Positions 32,495 through 43,881 of a stretch of DNA of 64,000 nt are shown here, piece by piece. The position numbers were made by a program, and so were the translations under genes. The stretch is taken from positions 13,144,001 to 13,208,000 of the forward strand of contig OX442319.1 in assembly GCA_949358305.1 (NCBI GenBank). The letters run 5' to 3'. The notes beneath the pieces are model-generated. The model worked only from the letters and a program-made list of their open reading frames with translations. It was not told the DNA's origin and did no database searches. Origin of the DNA: Strigamia acuminata. Its lineage: Eukaryota; Arthropoda; Chilopoda; Geophilomorpha; Linotaeniidae. The number at the start of each line of letters is the position of its first letter. Position 1 is the stretch's first letter.

Positions 32495-34015
32495 ATGGGA
32501 AGTGGTAAACACCGCTCAAAACGGAGTCATCGACGACACCGTCATGAAAGCTCGTCCAGCTCGTCCACCTCGTCTAGTGACGAGCAACGCCGTTCAGCGG
32601 AACGTGCCTACATGAGGGCCCAACCGATACCGACGGCGCCCGCCTCGATGTACGCCCTGACTCCACTGCAACTCGCGACGTTAAATTGGCTCAGTGTCCA
32701 TCCGGACGGACTTCCGCTCGATTTAAATGCGATGATGCAGGCCCCATCCACTTCTGCGCAGCCAACTATTTATGAGTCGGCGCAATTGACCCCGCTGGCT
32801 CAGGTGGCGTATCCGCCCACAAACGTTATCAACGTCCCGTTGGCCCCGCACTCACCCGAATTTCGGCCGCCAACTGCAAGCGTGGCGCCCACCGTCGCCA
32901 ACACGTCGAATGCGGCTGCACCGACTGTGACGGGACAATCAACGTCTGCTGTGCACCTCCCTGCCGGTGCTGAATCCTCGGCATCAGAGTATGGATGGAA
33001 TGAGCCGCCGCCGGGCGCTCTGCGTTATTCGGAGCCTGTTTCTCGCAACCGCGAGTACCGAGCGGCCAATAAAGCACGAAAGAAGGACGAGAAGGCCCGT
33101 CTGCGCAAAGAACAGTGCGAGCGTGACATGGCAGCTGGAATACCTCACGATAACATCGTGACTGACCAAGCCACGGAGACGATCTGCCCATTTTGCGTCG
33201 GCTGTGGGTGGTGCTGCGGTGCATCCGCAGGTTCCTCATTAATGAGATGTCCCAACTGCCGTGGAAGAAAAACGCGACCGCGTTCGGAGCCGTGGCGCAA
33301 GGAGGTTCAGCCCCACGTGGCGAAAGGCATTAAGCCTAACGAGAAGCGGTGTTGGGCTCACTGCCCCAAGTGCCGATTGTTTTTGAACAGCCGTGGCGAA
33401 GCGGTTTACATCGACCCGCGCTTCCTCACCTGGACCCGCGCTGAAGCCAACGCCGGCGTAAGAGTCGAACTCCTTCGACAATCACCGCCGCCGTCCGAGG
33501 ACTCCGAAGTTTCGACTGAAACTGTCCAAGCCGTCGAGAGCGCCGGAAGCGAGGTCGTGGAAGAATTCGTTCGACCGAGAACGATGTCGCGTGGACGAGG
33601 CTGTCTGACGCTCGACCGAGCAAGAGAAATCGCCAAGGTTCAACGGACCAATATCTTGGCACGAGGGCGAGCTCGTAAGCTTCAACAGGCCGTAGAAGCA
33701 CCGTCTAAACCCGTGGAGGATCCTCCAGCGGTCGTAACCGACGTGTCGAGCGCTCCTATCGCGTCTAAGTCCGAGACTTCGGACGACGCTCAGTTTGAGG
33801 ACGCCGAAGAGCTGCTTTCTGTCGTCGATTTCGTGGCGGAGTTGCTCGAGGATCTGCCGTTCCCACCTCCGAGCCCAGAGGAGATTGAAGCGCCGGAGGA
33901 AGCCGTGTTTTCCGCCGTCTCGACAGAGGCGACTGAAGAGTCGGATTTCCTGACTTCTGCCGAAGTCGAGAAACCAGAAGTGAAGGATCCGACTGAAGTC
34001 GAAAAGAAGGATTAA
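32495..34015 (+). CDS. Third ORF of element C: Cys-pair zinc-binding protein, not env
   Basis: 506 residues from the ATG at 32495 (the frame is open slightly upstream, but a CTGCAG splice acceptor abuts this ATG). Regions in order: basic/Ser-rich N terminus (KHRSKRSHRRHRH, then a Ser run); Pro/Ala/Thr-rich middle (about 45-165); a basic helix (ANKARKKDEKARLRKE); a Cys cluster at about 231-293 with CPFC, GCGWCC, CPNC, and C..HCPKC, enough for two or more zinc ribbons; then an acidic C-terminal half with repeated EE/PEE words. There is no signal peptide, transmembrane segment or furin-like site, so it is not an envelope protein. It is clearly GC-richer than gag and pol, suggesting capture from another source. 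I do not recognise the family. A nucleic-acid-binding or chaperone-type role is only a guess. Confidence 0.85.
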   Translation: MGSGKHRSKRSHRRHRHESSSSSSTSSSDEQRRSAERAYMRAQPIPTAPASMYALTPLQLATLNWLSVHPDGLPLDLNAMMQAPSTSAQPTIYESAQLTPLAQVAYPPTNVINVPLAPHSPEFRPPTASVAPTVANTSNAAAPTVTGQSTSAVHLPAGAESSASEYGWNEPPPGALRYSEPVSRNREYRAANKARKKDEKARLRKEQCERDMAAGIPHDNIVTDQATETICPFCVGCGWCCGASAGSSLMRCPNCRGRKTRPRSEPWRKEVQPHVAKGIKPNEKRCWAHCPKCRLFLNSRGEAVYIDPRFLTWTRAEANAGVRVELLRQSPPPSEDSEVSTETVQAVESAGSEVVEEFVRPRTMSRGRGCLTLDRAREIAKVQRTNILARGRARKLQQAVEAPSKPVEDPPAVVTDVSSAPIASKSETSDDAQFEDAEELLSVVDFVAELLEDLPFPPPSPEEIEAPEEAVFSAVSTEATEESDFLTSAEVEKPEVKDPTEVEKKD

Positions 34016-34753
34016 AAGGGACAAATTAACATTCGTTATTTTTCCGAGTGGATATTTTTGACTAAAATAATCCAAGTGTTTTGTTGTGTTTCTTGCAATT
34101 ACGAAATATTCTCATGAGTGTTGTGTTTGTTTGGTTTCAAGATTTTGAACTAATCATTAAATACTCGAACGAGTATAGTTTAATTTTAAAATTGGATTCA
34201 ATTTAATTTGTTTTGTTTTTCGAATTCAATTTGGATGTTTATTTGAATTAATCATATTAATATCTGTGTGATTGTTTAGTTTATTTTTCATAATTATTTG
34301 TGAAAATTGTGTTTGTTTTTGCTTTGATCGAAGCGTAGAAGAATTTCAAGTTGAAATTCGTTAATTTTTTTATGACAATCGTAATAAAAAATGAGTAGTT
34401 TAGATTTTCGATAAATAAAGTTTTGCATAAATTTATTTTATTGATTATCTTGTTGATTAATAAACTATGAATAAGTTTATTTGACGGAGAAATAAAATTT
34501 CTATCGAAATTAGTTTTTCGAGCATGTATCCATGTTCGGACGAGTTCATTGCCGTCGCTTAGCAACCGGGAGTTGCGCAGTGCAGAGAAGCCGATTAGTC
34601 TAATCGGGTGACGAAGTTTCTGAAAGAAATAACATGATTAAGTTAATAAAATACTTACCAAGTGGATTAATTCGATAGAATTAGGTGAACATTCTTATCC
34701 ATTAAGAATGACAATCGAGAGTTAGTAAACTCTATGCTTGTCACCGGGGGATG
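34016..34753 (+). other. 3' untranslated region of element C with polypurine tract
   Basis: AT-rich; at 34550-34610 it holds GCTTAGCAACCGGGAGTTGC and the hairpin CCGATTAGTCTAATCGG (34591-34607), resembling the double hairpin in the 5' leader. The polypurine tract CCGGGGGATG ends at 34753. Confidence 0.7.
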
Positions 34754-36498
34754 TGTGATGATTACAAATCGATAGTTATCAATGTTCACCATAGATGGCG
34801 CTGTTTAACCAACGCGCGTATTTCAAACTCGGTTAAAACTAAAAAGTGTGATAAATAATTATTTAGACACGGTGAATAAAATATAACTATTTTATTCGAT
34901 ATAAATTAAGTATTAATTACTTAATGATGTTGATTCTATCGAATCAATATCCACACTACTTACCTGTCAAAGGGAACCAATCGGACCCTTCTGGACCCCA
35001 ACTGGGCCCATCTGGACATAGTCATATATTAGGTCCGGACTAGTGACCCACGAATCCGTCGATTCGTACGCTGATTGGCTGTCGCCAATCTAGTAGTTCT
35101 ACAGAACTATATAAGCTCCAGTTTCTCACTTTTTTGTCCCTGGCTTGATAACTGAACTTGTATATTGTCTGTAGTTGAATTGTTATCGTTTGATTTCATT
35201 ATTCTCTATCGACACATCAGGCCACCTCAGCTCTCCACAGATAGTATTCATTACTATCTGTTATTGTTGTTGTAAGGCCTTTTCGGGAAGGCCAACTCCG
35301 GTAATAGACATGCATTCGCATGAAATGGCCCCGTAACGTTAGCCAGCTGTTCTACGGGACAGTAGGACTTCGTACGGTGGCTTAATATAACGGTCGTATA
35401 CAGTACGACCTTGCTAAATGAAAATAGGTCCCTCAGCTAACTGGCCACAGTCCGCTGCAGGATGGTTGTTGTAAACAACCCACGCAGGTTCCCGTCTTTC
35501 TATGATTGGTCCTTCCGCTCGTTAAAAGTCGGTAAAGGCCTAATGCACAGGTAACACGCCGGGTTGGTAGCCCGTGAGTAATATCTTCAGATGTTGCGAT
35601 AAATAACTACCTGGATAATGGTAATCCAACGGCAGTGGCCAAATAATATTTTACCCGGTGCTCGATCTGCTGATCCCGTCATCGTAAGGCATGCTGGCGG
35701 ATGGAGGAGTCAAATCCTCCCGCGATGGTTCTCTCGACCGTCGTGACGGTCCCCGCCCCATCGTACCCTCCGGGTTAGTAACCCGTGAACGATATATAAA
35801 ATATGTCGTGTTAAACAAATTACTTGGGCATTGGTAATCCTGTATTGGCAACATCTTTTTATACCGGTAAGTCCATAGAAATGTTTACCTGGTGGTTGGT
35901 ACCACCGATAGCGAGTTAAAGCACACAATTAAATACTCGGCGCCTGATCACGAGATCTTGTCGTCGTAAGGCATGCTGGCGGATGGAGTCTCAACAACTC
36001 CCGCGACGTTCTCTCAATTGTCGTGACGGTCCCCGCCCAATTAATATTTATACAACAATTCATTTGTTGTATTCCACTAATTACTTTACTTTTATTCATT
36101 TGGAACATGGAATATTCTGCTGAATATTCCTACTTATGCGAAGGACTCTTCGCATTATTAGATACTCGATGCTGCGGACCAAATACGTCTCCGTAGCGAT
36201 ATTTGTGACGATGCCGCAAGTCAGCCGTATTCCTCTGGCTTCGCCCGGATCCTCAACCAGTTGATGCCGCCCGTTTACACGCGTCAAGAACCCATCTTTT
36301 GTCGTTAATATTTAGTAATAAATATGTTATGTCACACTAAAACTGTAAGTTGTTTCTATTCGATCACGAGCCATGTTTGTAAAGACTTCCGTAGCTTATC
36401 TCGGTTAGGTTGTTGCTAAAACTTAGCAACGTCTTGTATAAACCGAATTATCTATCTCAAAAGGACTAATAAATTAGCCCAAAAGTAGAATCGTCACA
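34754..36498 (+). repeat. 3' LTR of element C
   Basis: Same length (1745 bp) as the 5' LTR and, as far as can be read by eye, identical; offset 12781. Carries the same TATA box and hairpin chain. Followed by target duplication ACTT. Confidence 0.95.
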
Positions 36499-39400
36499 AC
36501 TTTCAGATCGAACTCGGGACTCGGGCCCGCCGCTCGGTCGAGCGGCGCACAGTACCCGCCGAGCGGCGCGGTATCCGATATAAAAACACCCTTGCTTCGC
36601 CACGGTCTCAGACTGGCCTTCGGGCCGGTCAAAATAATAAATAAATAAATAAATAAATAAGTCCGAAAATGGAACGTATCCGTCCCGACGAATAGATGCG
36701 GTTGGGGTCGTTGAGCGACGGCGGCGGCAGCGGCAGCCCCGACGACTCGCCCCGAAAATAAGTTTCCGCGTCGGCATCCGTTCGTTCGTTCGTTCGTTTA
36801 AACGTGCGCGCGGTCGCGTGCATCCTACTCGTGTCTGACGTGGCGATCGGTACGGAGTAAAAAATATCACCCGAAAAAGAAAGACGATTAAATTTTTAAT
36901 TCTCCGGTCGTGGCACCGACTCTGCGGTTCGTACTTTAACCGTTAATTAGATTATCTTCGTCGTAATTTACCGGGAAAAAAAATTTGTAGGGAATCCGTT
37001 GTTTTGTATTTTATTGTCATCTTCCGGGGGTCTCGCGCCGTCCCAGTCGATGGGAGTCTTTCTCAACACGTTCGATGGGTTTTGCCAACACTTTCAGATC
37101 GCCAGCGGAACTCGGGCCCGCCGCTCGGTCGAGCGGCTCAGTACCCGCCGGGCGGCGTGGTAGCCGGGTTCTCGCTTCCAGTGGCTGTAGGCGTCCTTCT
37201 TGAACGCCTTCCTCGCTCTCTCGGTCTCAGACTGGCCTTCGGGCCGGTCAAAATAACAAATAAATGAATAAATCGGAAATAGAACGCTCCCGTCCCGGCG
37301 AGACTAGGGGCGGGTGGCGTCGTTGAGCGGCGGCAGCGGCGGCGGTAGCCCCGACGACTCGCCCCGAAAATAAGCTCCCGCACCGGCATTTCTTCGTCCG
37401 TCTAAACCTCGCAGCGCGCGTGCGGTCGCGTGCATTCTACCCGTGTCTGACGTGGCGATCGGTGCGGAGTAAAAAAAAATCACCCGAAAAAGAAAAACGG
37501 TTAAAATTTTAATTCCCCCGTCGTAGAACTGGTTTCGCGGCTCGCCTTCCAACCGTTAATCATTTTATCTTCGTTGTGGCAGATTCGAATAAAAGTTTTA
37601 CAAAACAACCGTCGTTTTACATTTTTAAATCATTTCCCGGGGACCATGTACCGTCGCAGTCGACGCGAGTCCCGGTCATCGCATCCGATAGACTTTGCGG
37701 ACGTTTTTCAGATCGAGACCGGAGTACCTGTTGAGTACCAAATGGCCAGTCGGTCGTTGGTGTGGTTCCGCCTCCCGAAATGTTCGTCGCCATTTTCTGT
37801 TGGTCGACTCGCCTACCATCCAATGGTCGGTCGGCGGGTCTCGGTCTCAGACTGGCCTTCGGGCCGGTCAAAAAAAAAAAAAAATTAATAAATAAATAAA
37901 TAAATAAATGACAGTTGGGCTCGTTGAGCGGTGGCGACGGCGGCGGCAACCCCGACGACTCGTCCCAAAAATAAGCTCCCACATCGACACTCATCCGTTA
38001 GTCTAAACCTCTTGACGTGCATTCTACTCGCGTCCGACAGATACGGTTCGTTGTGGGCATAGAAAACATCCGCACACCGATACGGCATGTTTCGACGTCG
38101 ATGCGCGACCGCGAAGCCGAGTCCCCGACGACGTACATACTCGCACAAGCGCGTTCGCGCGCGCGATATTGCGTGTGATGCGATGCCGATGAGCTCGACA
38201 CGGTCTTTCGACGCGGGCGTCGATAATAATGTCCGTCAACGTGGATAAATGTCCGCAGAGTGCTTTGTGTTTATGGCAACGCACCGGGACGCAATTAACC
38301 AACCACTTACGAAAATTCAAAACATAATTGTTTAACAAAAGGAAACTCGTATAATGTTGAAACGATAAAGAAAACGCAAAATTTAGATTCAAATTCAGAT
38401 TCGAATTGGGTAAGATTAGGTCAGGTTAGACCCACAAACTCTGGGGGAGCGACACGAAAATGAAAAGGGCGCACCTATCGCTTATAGATGTCTGGCGATC
38501 GACAATGGGTGGACGATTAAAGTTTAAATTTCGGATCGTGGTATCGGTTTCGCGGTTCGTATTCCAATAGTTAATCACATTATCTTTGTACCAAACGACC
38601 GATACAAAAGTTTTGTAAAATATCCGCCGTTTTATATTTTAATTTCACCTTCCGGTTGCCACGCGCTGTCGTAGTTGGTGCGAATCTCCATCAACGCATT
38701 CGACGGGCTTCGAGAGTGATTCCAGTAATCCAGACCAATCCTGGCCCTCGCGGAAATCCGGAGGGTTTTGGTTTTCCGCGATTGTTTTACTCACTTCTGT
38801 GGTTTTTCTACTGTATGAGTTAATAGATGTTCTTTTGAACGTCTCTCTCTGTACAGAATACGGGGCAGCTGGCGCCGACAAGCACCGGCAGCCCCAAACA
38901 ATTTGTTCAAAAATAAGCTTCTGCAAGATGTTTCGTAAAAAAACCCGACGGGATTCCCATTTTTAACATTATGGTGTTTTTTTTTTTTATTGCCACCAAA
39001 GCGCGCTACCACCGCAAATTTTCCCGCGTTTGCCATGTACGCGCCGAAAACCACAGGCAATGAACTTTTCCACAAACTGAAAAACAAAATATATGGGTAA
39101 GCGCACATGGGCGAATAAAACAAGATTAGCCCAGTTTCGGAATTTATTGGGTCGACGTTTTGTATTCACGCGTGACGGGGGCACCACATGTGGAAAACGC
39201 GCGAATCACGCGCGTCTACGCACATTGGAAACTTAGTATTAACGTTCGTTTCGAGTTAAATAAAAACGACGACCGTGACGAGGACCACAAAGACGGCGAT
39301 AGCAGGATTCGTCGGAACAACGAGGATTGCCAACGAGAGAGACCCGTTCATTCGCCAACGCTCCATAGTTCAAACTTAAATCGTTCTCGGACTGCCACCA

Positions 39401-39571
39401 GATGTCACATCAGCCGCTCACGACATACACACACTTTGGTTCGGCAGCTTATATCAAACGCGCGCGTTTTATCTTCCGTCTGATCCTCACTACCACCTCG
39501 TGTTCGTTGGTAAGTAAGTTTGATGCTTTGTGTGATTTCTCGGTCAATGGACCACGCCCACGACCACAATC

Positions 39572-39572
<1 letters not shown>
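36499..39572. repeat. Structured repeat array, right block
   Basis: Continuation of the array split by element C. UUCG hairpins are at 36611-36630, 37230-37249 and 37850-37869, each followed by AAATAAATA-type runs. The second hairpin type CCGCTCGGTCGAGCGG occurs near 36529 and 37119. From about 38400 the units are more diverged (ATTAATCACATTATCTTTG and GCGAATCTCC...CGACGGGCTTCGAGAG still recognisable). 39000-39570 holds sequence also found near 61560-61690 (AAAACAAAATATATGGG, TTTCGGAATTTAT). No gene supported. Confidence 0.75.

Positions 39573-39646
<74 letters not shown>
39573..39646. repeat. (CT)n microsatellite
   Basis: Uninterrupted CT run of about 37 units, just upstream of a CTTTCAG splice acceptor and the ATG at 39691; it would lie in a 5' UTR intron as an extreme polypyrimidine tract. 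The SLSLSL frames over it are artefacts. Confidence 0.95.
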
Positions 39647-39648
<2 letters not shown>

Positions 39649-39690
39649 ATTTACTTTCAGTTGTTTACTCGTCTCACAAACAAAAGGAAA

Positions 39691-40239
39691 ATGGCGGAAG
39701 CACCACAAGAGGAGGGTGGCGGCAGGTCATACTCCTGCGCTCTATGCGATGATAAACACCCCGATAGTAAGAAACGGTTATTTATTTACTTATTATTTTA
39801 TATCTTTTGTTCTATATCTTTTATTTATTTTATATACATAAATATTTTTTAATTTTATTTTAATTTTTTTCTTCTTCTTCTTCTCCCCCGCCCCATGTGC
39901 CTCAGGACCGAACGGATTCTTCTGCGTCGACGTCTTTCGCCATCAGCGACAGCGACACAACATCCACAAGGACGTGAAAAATTTCTCGCGCGAGCTCGTC
40001 TGTCTGGCATCGGTGAGTGTCCGATTATCCTCTTCACTCACACACTAGTTAACTAATTCGTATTTTTATTTTTTCCCCTTTCTTCTTAGGCGTTGAAACG
40101 AGTGCACCGACTCAACGGGCGACGCTGTCCGTTTTGTGCGGCGACGCCCTCTCCCGGGGATCTCGTCACTCATTGGGCGGAGGCACACGATTACCAAGCG
40201 CCCGCCGGAAACGATGGAGGTGGCGTCAATGGACATTAG
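39691..40239 (+). CDS. Small zinc-finger-like protein, three coding exons, 110 residues
   Basis: Exons 39691-39766 (donor GTAAGA), 39906-40012 (acceptor CTCAG, donor GTGAGT) and 40090-40239 (acceptor TTCTTAG), with phases 1 and 0 that agree at each join. The ATG is in good context (GGAAAATGGCGG), and a TTTCAG acceptor about 30 bp upstream suggests a 5' UTR intron. The product starts MAEAPQEEGGG, has a Cys pair CALC in exon 1, a basic middle (FRHQRQRHNIHKDVK) and a C2H2-like finger in exon 3: CPFCAATPSPGDLVTHW then AEAHDY. This suggests a nucleic-acid- or protein-binding zinc protein; family unknown. Splice sites on both introns and phase agreement are the main evidence that it is real. Confidence 0.65.
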
Positions 40240-40445
40240 TTTTTATTTAATTTTATTTTTTCCCCATAATTTGCACTGTCCAACTCTTCTTCATTTGCTT
40301 TTATTTGTTCTTTACTTTTTATTATTTATCTATTTATTTAATTTTTTTTTTTTTTTTAATAAAAAAGAAAACAAACAAACAAAAAAAAATCCACATTAAT
40401 CATTGTTATTGTTATCATTATTACAAATACACGGTCAATTTTTTA

Positions 40446-40727
40446 TTATCCCGCGTCTTCTTTGCCAGCCTCTCGATTCTCTTTCTGAGACTCGTCGCCG
40501 TCTCCTTCGTCTTTTTCTGATGTGACTCTTACCACACCCACATGGACTAACGCGCTCACCACTGAATGCGACAAAAGAACGTCTCCATCTGGAAGCATCT
40601 CGACTCTCATGGGGACGTTTCTGTTGCCTTCATTCTTTCGTTCCTCCTCCTTCGTCGCTCTTTGGACTATAAGATCCACCGTCTTCAACCTGCCCGTCGG
40701 CGCACGCGGGATGGAAGCGGCGGACGA
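40446..40727 (-). CDS. 3' exon of an unassigned small gene
   Basis: A 94-codon open frame on the minus strand follows a good acceptor (CTTTCCTTTTCCAG|TCG) and ends at TAA 40446-40448. It starts SSAASIPRAPTGRLKTVDL and ends in a charged tail (TSEKDEGDGDESQKENRE). The first bases (CCATCCCGCGTGCGCC) resemble the opening of a 78-nt exon of the gene at 43451-44159, so this may be a related gene fragment. No upstream exon could be identified; reading straight through the intron would give a hydrophobic N terminus but only from a TTG. It converges on the gene ending at 40239. Confidence 0.4.
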   Translation of the reverse strand, partial: SSAASIPRAPTGRLKTVDLIVQRATKEEERKNEGNRNVPMRVEMLPDGDVLLSHSVVSALVHVGVVRVTSEKDEGDGDESQKENREAGKEDAG

Positions 40728-43450
40728 CTGGAAAAGGAAAGAAAACAAATAAAAAAATAAAAAATAAACGAAAAAATGAACAAATAGTGAGAATCTCAAC
40801 GTGATACCCCTTTTTTTTCAGATTTCACTTCCATTTGTCCAATTTTCATTACGAAGTACATTACATTACGTTTCGGTCACGGCTTCCGTCAGATGGCGCT
40901 CTGGTTTACTTAAATTTTGCCGTAAATTGCTTTTTTCGCCTTTGTAACTATATTTGATCCAAAAACTAATGACGCCATCGTTTTCAGCGCCAAATTACAC
41001 GTAGGAAACCTCATTTAATCATTAAAATTGTTCAGTTTTAAAAATCAGTCTTTTTCAAATTTCCCACCAAATTTGCCACGCGGTCGTCGACTTCGGTGGA
41101 TCGTAACGGTACTTTTTCTTGACCAAATTGAAAAATAAAAGATACAGGCAGGTGCAGATTTGGATTTCCAGTCGAATGAGACTGATTTCAAAATTTATAA
41201 ATCTCATTTCGAGATAGAAAACAACATTTTTCAGTTTGCGACGAAGATTTCTGCCTCCATTATAGCTTACGGGATCCGCCGAGTGGCGCTGTTTTCCATT
41301 ACATTTCGCCGTAATTTAGCATTTTCTTCTTTTTAACTATATTTAATGCCAATTTCATATTTATAATTGGAAAATAGACCAAAAACTGCACCAGAAAAGT
41401 CTACTTTCCAATCGTCCGATTAATTTTTTAATTCATTTTTTTGGGATATTACACAAACCGGAAGTACCGGAAGTAGAAACATTACATACAGGTCACGTGA
41501 CCGGACGTCGAAGACGGACAGACAGAGCCGTTTCATTATTAGACTTTCTAAACACAAGGTTTAGAAGTCTAAAAAATAGAAATGCATTTCCCGATCGTAG
41601 AATTAATTTTGTGCCACGTGCTCCAATCATTAATTAAATTATCTTCGCCGCAACTCACTGCCATAAAAGTTTTATAGAAAACCAATCGTTTCATATTTTA
41701 TTTCCATCTCCCGGTGGTCTGGCGCCGTCATAGTCGACGGAAGTCTCTCCGAACACGTTCAACGGGCTTCACGAACGCTTTCAGATCGAATGCGGAACTC
41801 GGGCCCGCCGCTTGGTCGAGCGGCGCAGTACCCGCCGAGCGGCGTGGTAGCCGGGTTCTCGCGTATGGCGATAGGGGGTCCTTTCTAAACAAACACCTCT
41901 CTCGGTCTCAGACTGGCCTTCGGGTCGGTCAAAATAATAAATAAATGAATCGGAAATAGAACGCACCCGTTCTCGCTCGGTCTACCGGCGAATGGGAGCA
42001 GTTGGGGCCGTTGAGCGGCGACGACAGCAGCCCTAACGACTCGTCCCGAAAATAAGTTTCCGCACCGACATCCGTTCGCTTATTTAAACCCCATGACGCG
42101 CGCGTGGTTGCCTGCATTTTTCGGCTCGTTTCGACACGTTTCGACGTCGACGCGCGACCGTGAGCAAAGTCCTCAGCAACATATGGACATGAGTGTGTCT
42201 TTGCTCGCGATCTACGCGTCTGAGCGCGTTACGACGCGCGATAATGCACGTGATGCGATGGGGGTGAGCGCGACACGGGCTTTTGGCGCGGGCGTCGGTA
42301 ATGATGTCCGTCAACGTGGATGAATGTCCGCGAAGTGTTTGGTGTTTATGGCAACGCACCAGGACGCAATTAACAACCAACAAGAATTAAAAATATAACT
42401 GTTTAACAAAAAGAAACTCCTATAATGTTGAAACAATAAAGAAAACGCAAAATTCAGATTCAAATTTAGATTTGAATTAGGTCAGATTAGGCCAGGTTGT
42501 AGATCCACAGACTCTCGAGACGACAACAAGAAAATAAAAAGGATGCGTTTATCGTTTGTAGGTAGAATCTCGCGCCGAGTTAAATAAAAGTCTTTAAAAA
42601 ATAGAAATCGATTTCCCGGTCGTAGAATTAATTTTGTGTCATGTGATCCAGTCATTAATTAGATTTTCGTGGTAGATGTTGCGTGAAACAAGATCGTGAA
42701 CGTCTCAATTGGTTTACGATTTAAATTTCATCTCGCAATACACGCTGCACCAACGTAGTCGACGCGAGTTTATATCACTGCACTCGATGGGTTTTGTGAG
42801 CATTTTTAGACCAATCGATCGTACAGCTTGTTTGCTAGTTTCCTTTCGAGGTCAGCGGTTAACTCTTTGCATTCTATGATGCTGTTGGTTCCAACGGCGA
42901 TACGCGTCTCCCGCCTGCCTCTCGGTCTCAGACTGGCCTTCGGGCCGGTCAAAAAAAAAGAAAAAAATTAATAAATAGATAAATAAGTCGGGAACAAAAC
43001 GCATCCATCCCGACGAATAGTGACAGTTGGGCTCGTTGAGCGGTGGCGAAGGCGGCGGCAACCCCGACGACTCGTCCCAAAAATAAGCTCCCACATCGAC
43101 ACTCATCCGTTCGCGTGTGCACGTGTGTGTCTGTGTGTGGCATTTTACAACGGAGTGGCATCGACGTGTCCATTGGTTGACTCGAGTTCCAACCGTCCCC
43201 AACGCCTCGTAAAAATCGACACCGATTTTATGACTTTGAACGACTTTATCGCTAACATTTCCATCTGATTCCCCGTAACGACGTTTTGACCATTGCTCCC
43301 CCCACACTCCAATTCAAAATTTAATAAGAAATTGTCAAACTTTTCAAATTCTATGATAAAAGTTGAGTGTTTTTATTGTTTACAAAATAAAAACGAAAAA
43401 TAAAAAAATAAAATAAAAAAAGATTCAAAATCGACTCGTCACATCGCCGA
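40728..43450. repeat. Diverged structured repeats
   Basis: Contains a 12-bp palindrome GGTCACGTGACC (41491-41502), the ATTAATTAAATTATCTTCG block (41630-41647), UUCG hairpins at 41911-41930 and 42931-42950, and a CCGCTTGGTCGAGCGG hairpin near 41810. The segment 41905-42470 is a recent duplicate of 46052-46560, and 43020-43110 matches about 37910-37995. No gene supported apart from the exon ending at 40727. Confidence 0.7.
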
Positions 43451-43708
43451 TTACGCGTCTGGTTGTGGGTCACTGAGGAAGAGATCAAATTGAATAAACT
43501 AAATGAACAAACTGATGGACGAGCGGACAAATTGAAACGTTGAACCGAATTAATTACCTCGACGCCGGACGCCCTGGCAACGTCGGTTCGGTGGCCGCGA
43601 AACGCGCTAGCATCCTGGCGCGCCCGCGGGATTGACTTGAAAAATAGAAAATAAAATAAAATAAATATAAATAAATAAATCAATTCGAATCAAACCAACC
43701 AATCGGTC

Positions 43709-43739
<31 letters not shown>

Positions 43740-43846
43740 GTTGAATCGAATTAACTCACATCGGCATCGGACGTCCCGGTCCCATCAACTGGGCGCCCGC
43801 GAAGCGAAGAAACAGTAAGGAACGTCCGCGAGGATGGCTTAAAAAA

Positions 43847-43881
<35 letters not shown>

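Larger units (their letters stand above)
21973..36498 (+). mobile_element. Element C: 14.5-kb Gypsy-type LTR retrotransposon with a third ORF
   Basis: Two 1745-bp LTRs (21973-23717 and 34754-36498) that look identical by eye, with ends TGTGATG...CGTCACA, are flanked by the 4-bp target duplication ACTT (21969-21972 and 36499-36502). A pre-insertion-type site (AACACTTTCAGATCG) is visible in another repeat copy near 37085. The PBS complementary to tRNA-Gln starts at 23720; the polypurine tract CCGGGGGATG precedes the 3' LTR. The order is gag (24861-27077), pol in PR-RT-RNaseH-IN order (27071-31436, broken by a MITE) and a third ORF (32495-34015). PR-RT-RH-IN order plus 4-bp duplication places it in Ty3/Gypsy (Metaviridae-type elements). 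Matching LTRs suggest recent insertion. Confidence 0.95.

Noticed and set aside
32495-34015. Third ORF of element C as an envelope gene
   Set aside because: Position fits, but there is no signal peptide, no transmembrane segment and no cleavage site; the Cys-pair cluster argues for an intracellular zinc protein.
38645-39123. Minus-strand frames of 93-110 codons with an HTVEKPQK-like peptide
   Set aside because: A short CACTTC...GTATGAGTTAATAGATG stretch resembles zinc-finger linker DNA, but no CxxC...HxxxH unit is complete; it is inside diverged repeats.
39449-39852. Frames with long SLSLSL or RERERE runs
   Set aside because: Caused by the CT microsatellite.
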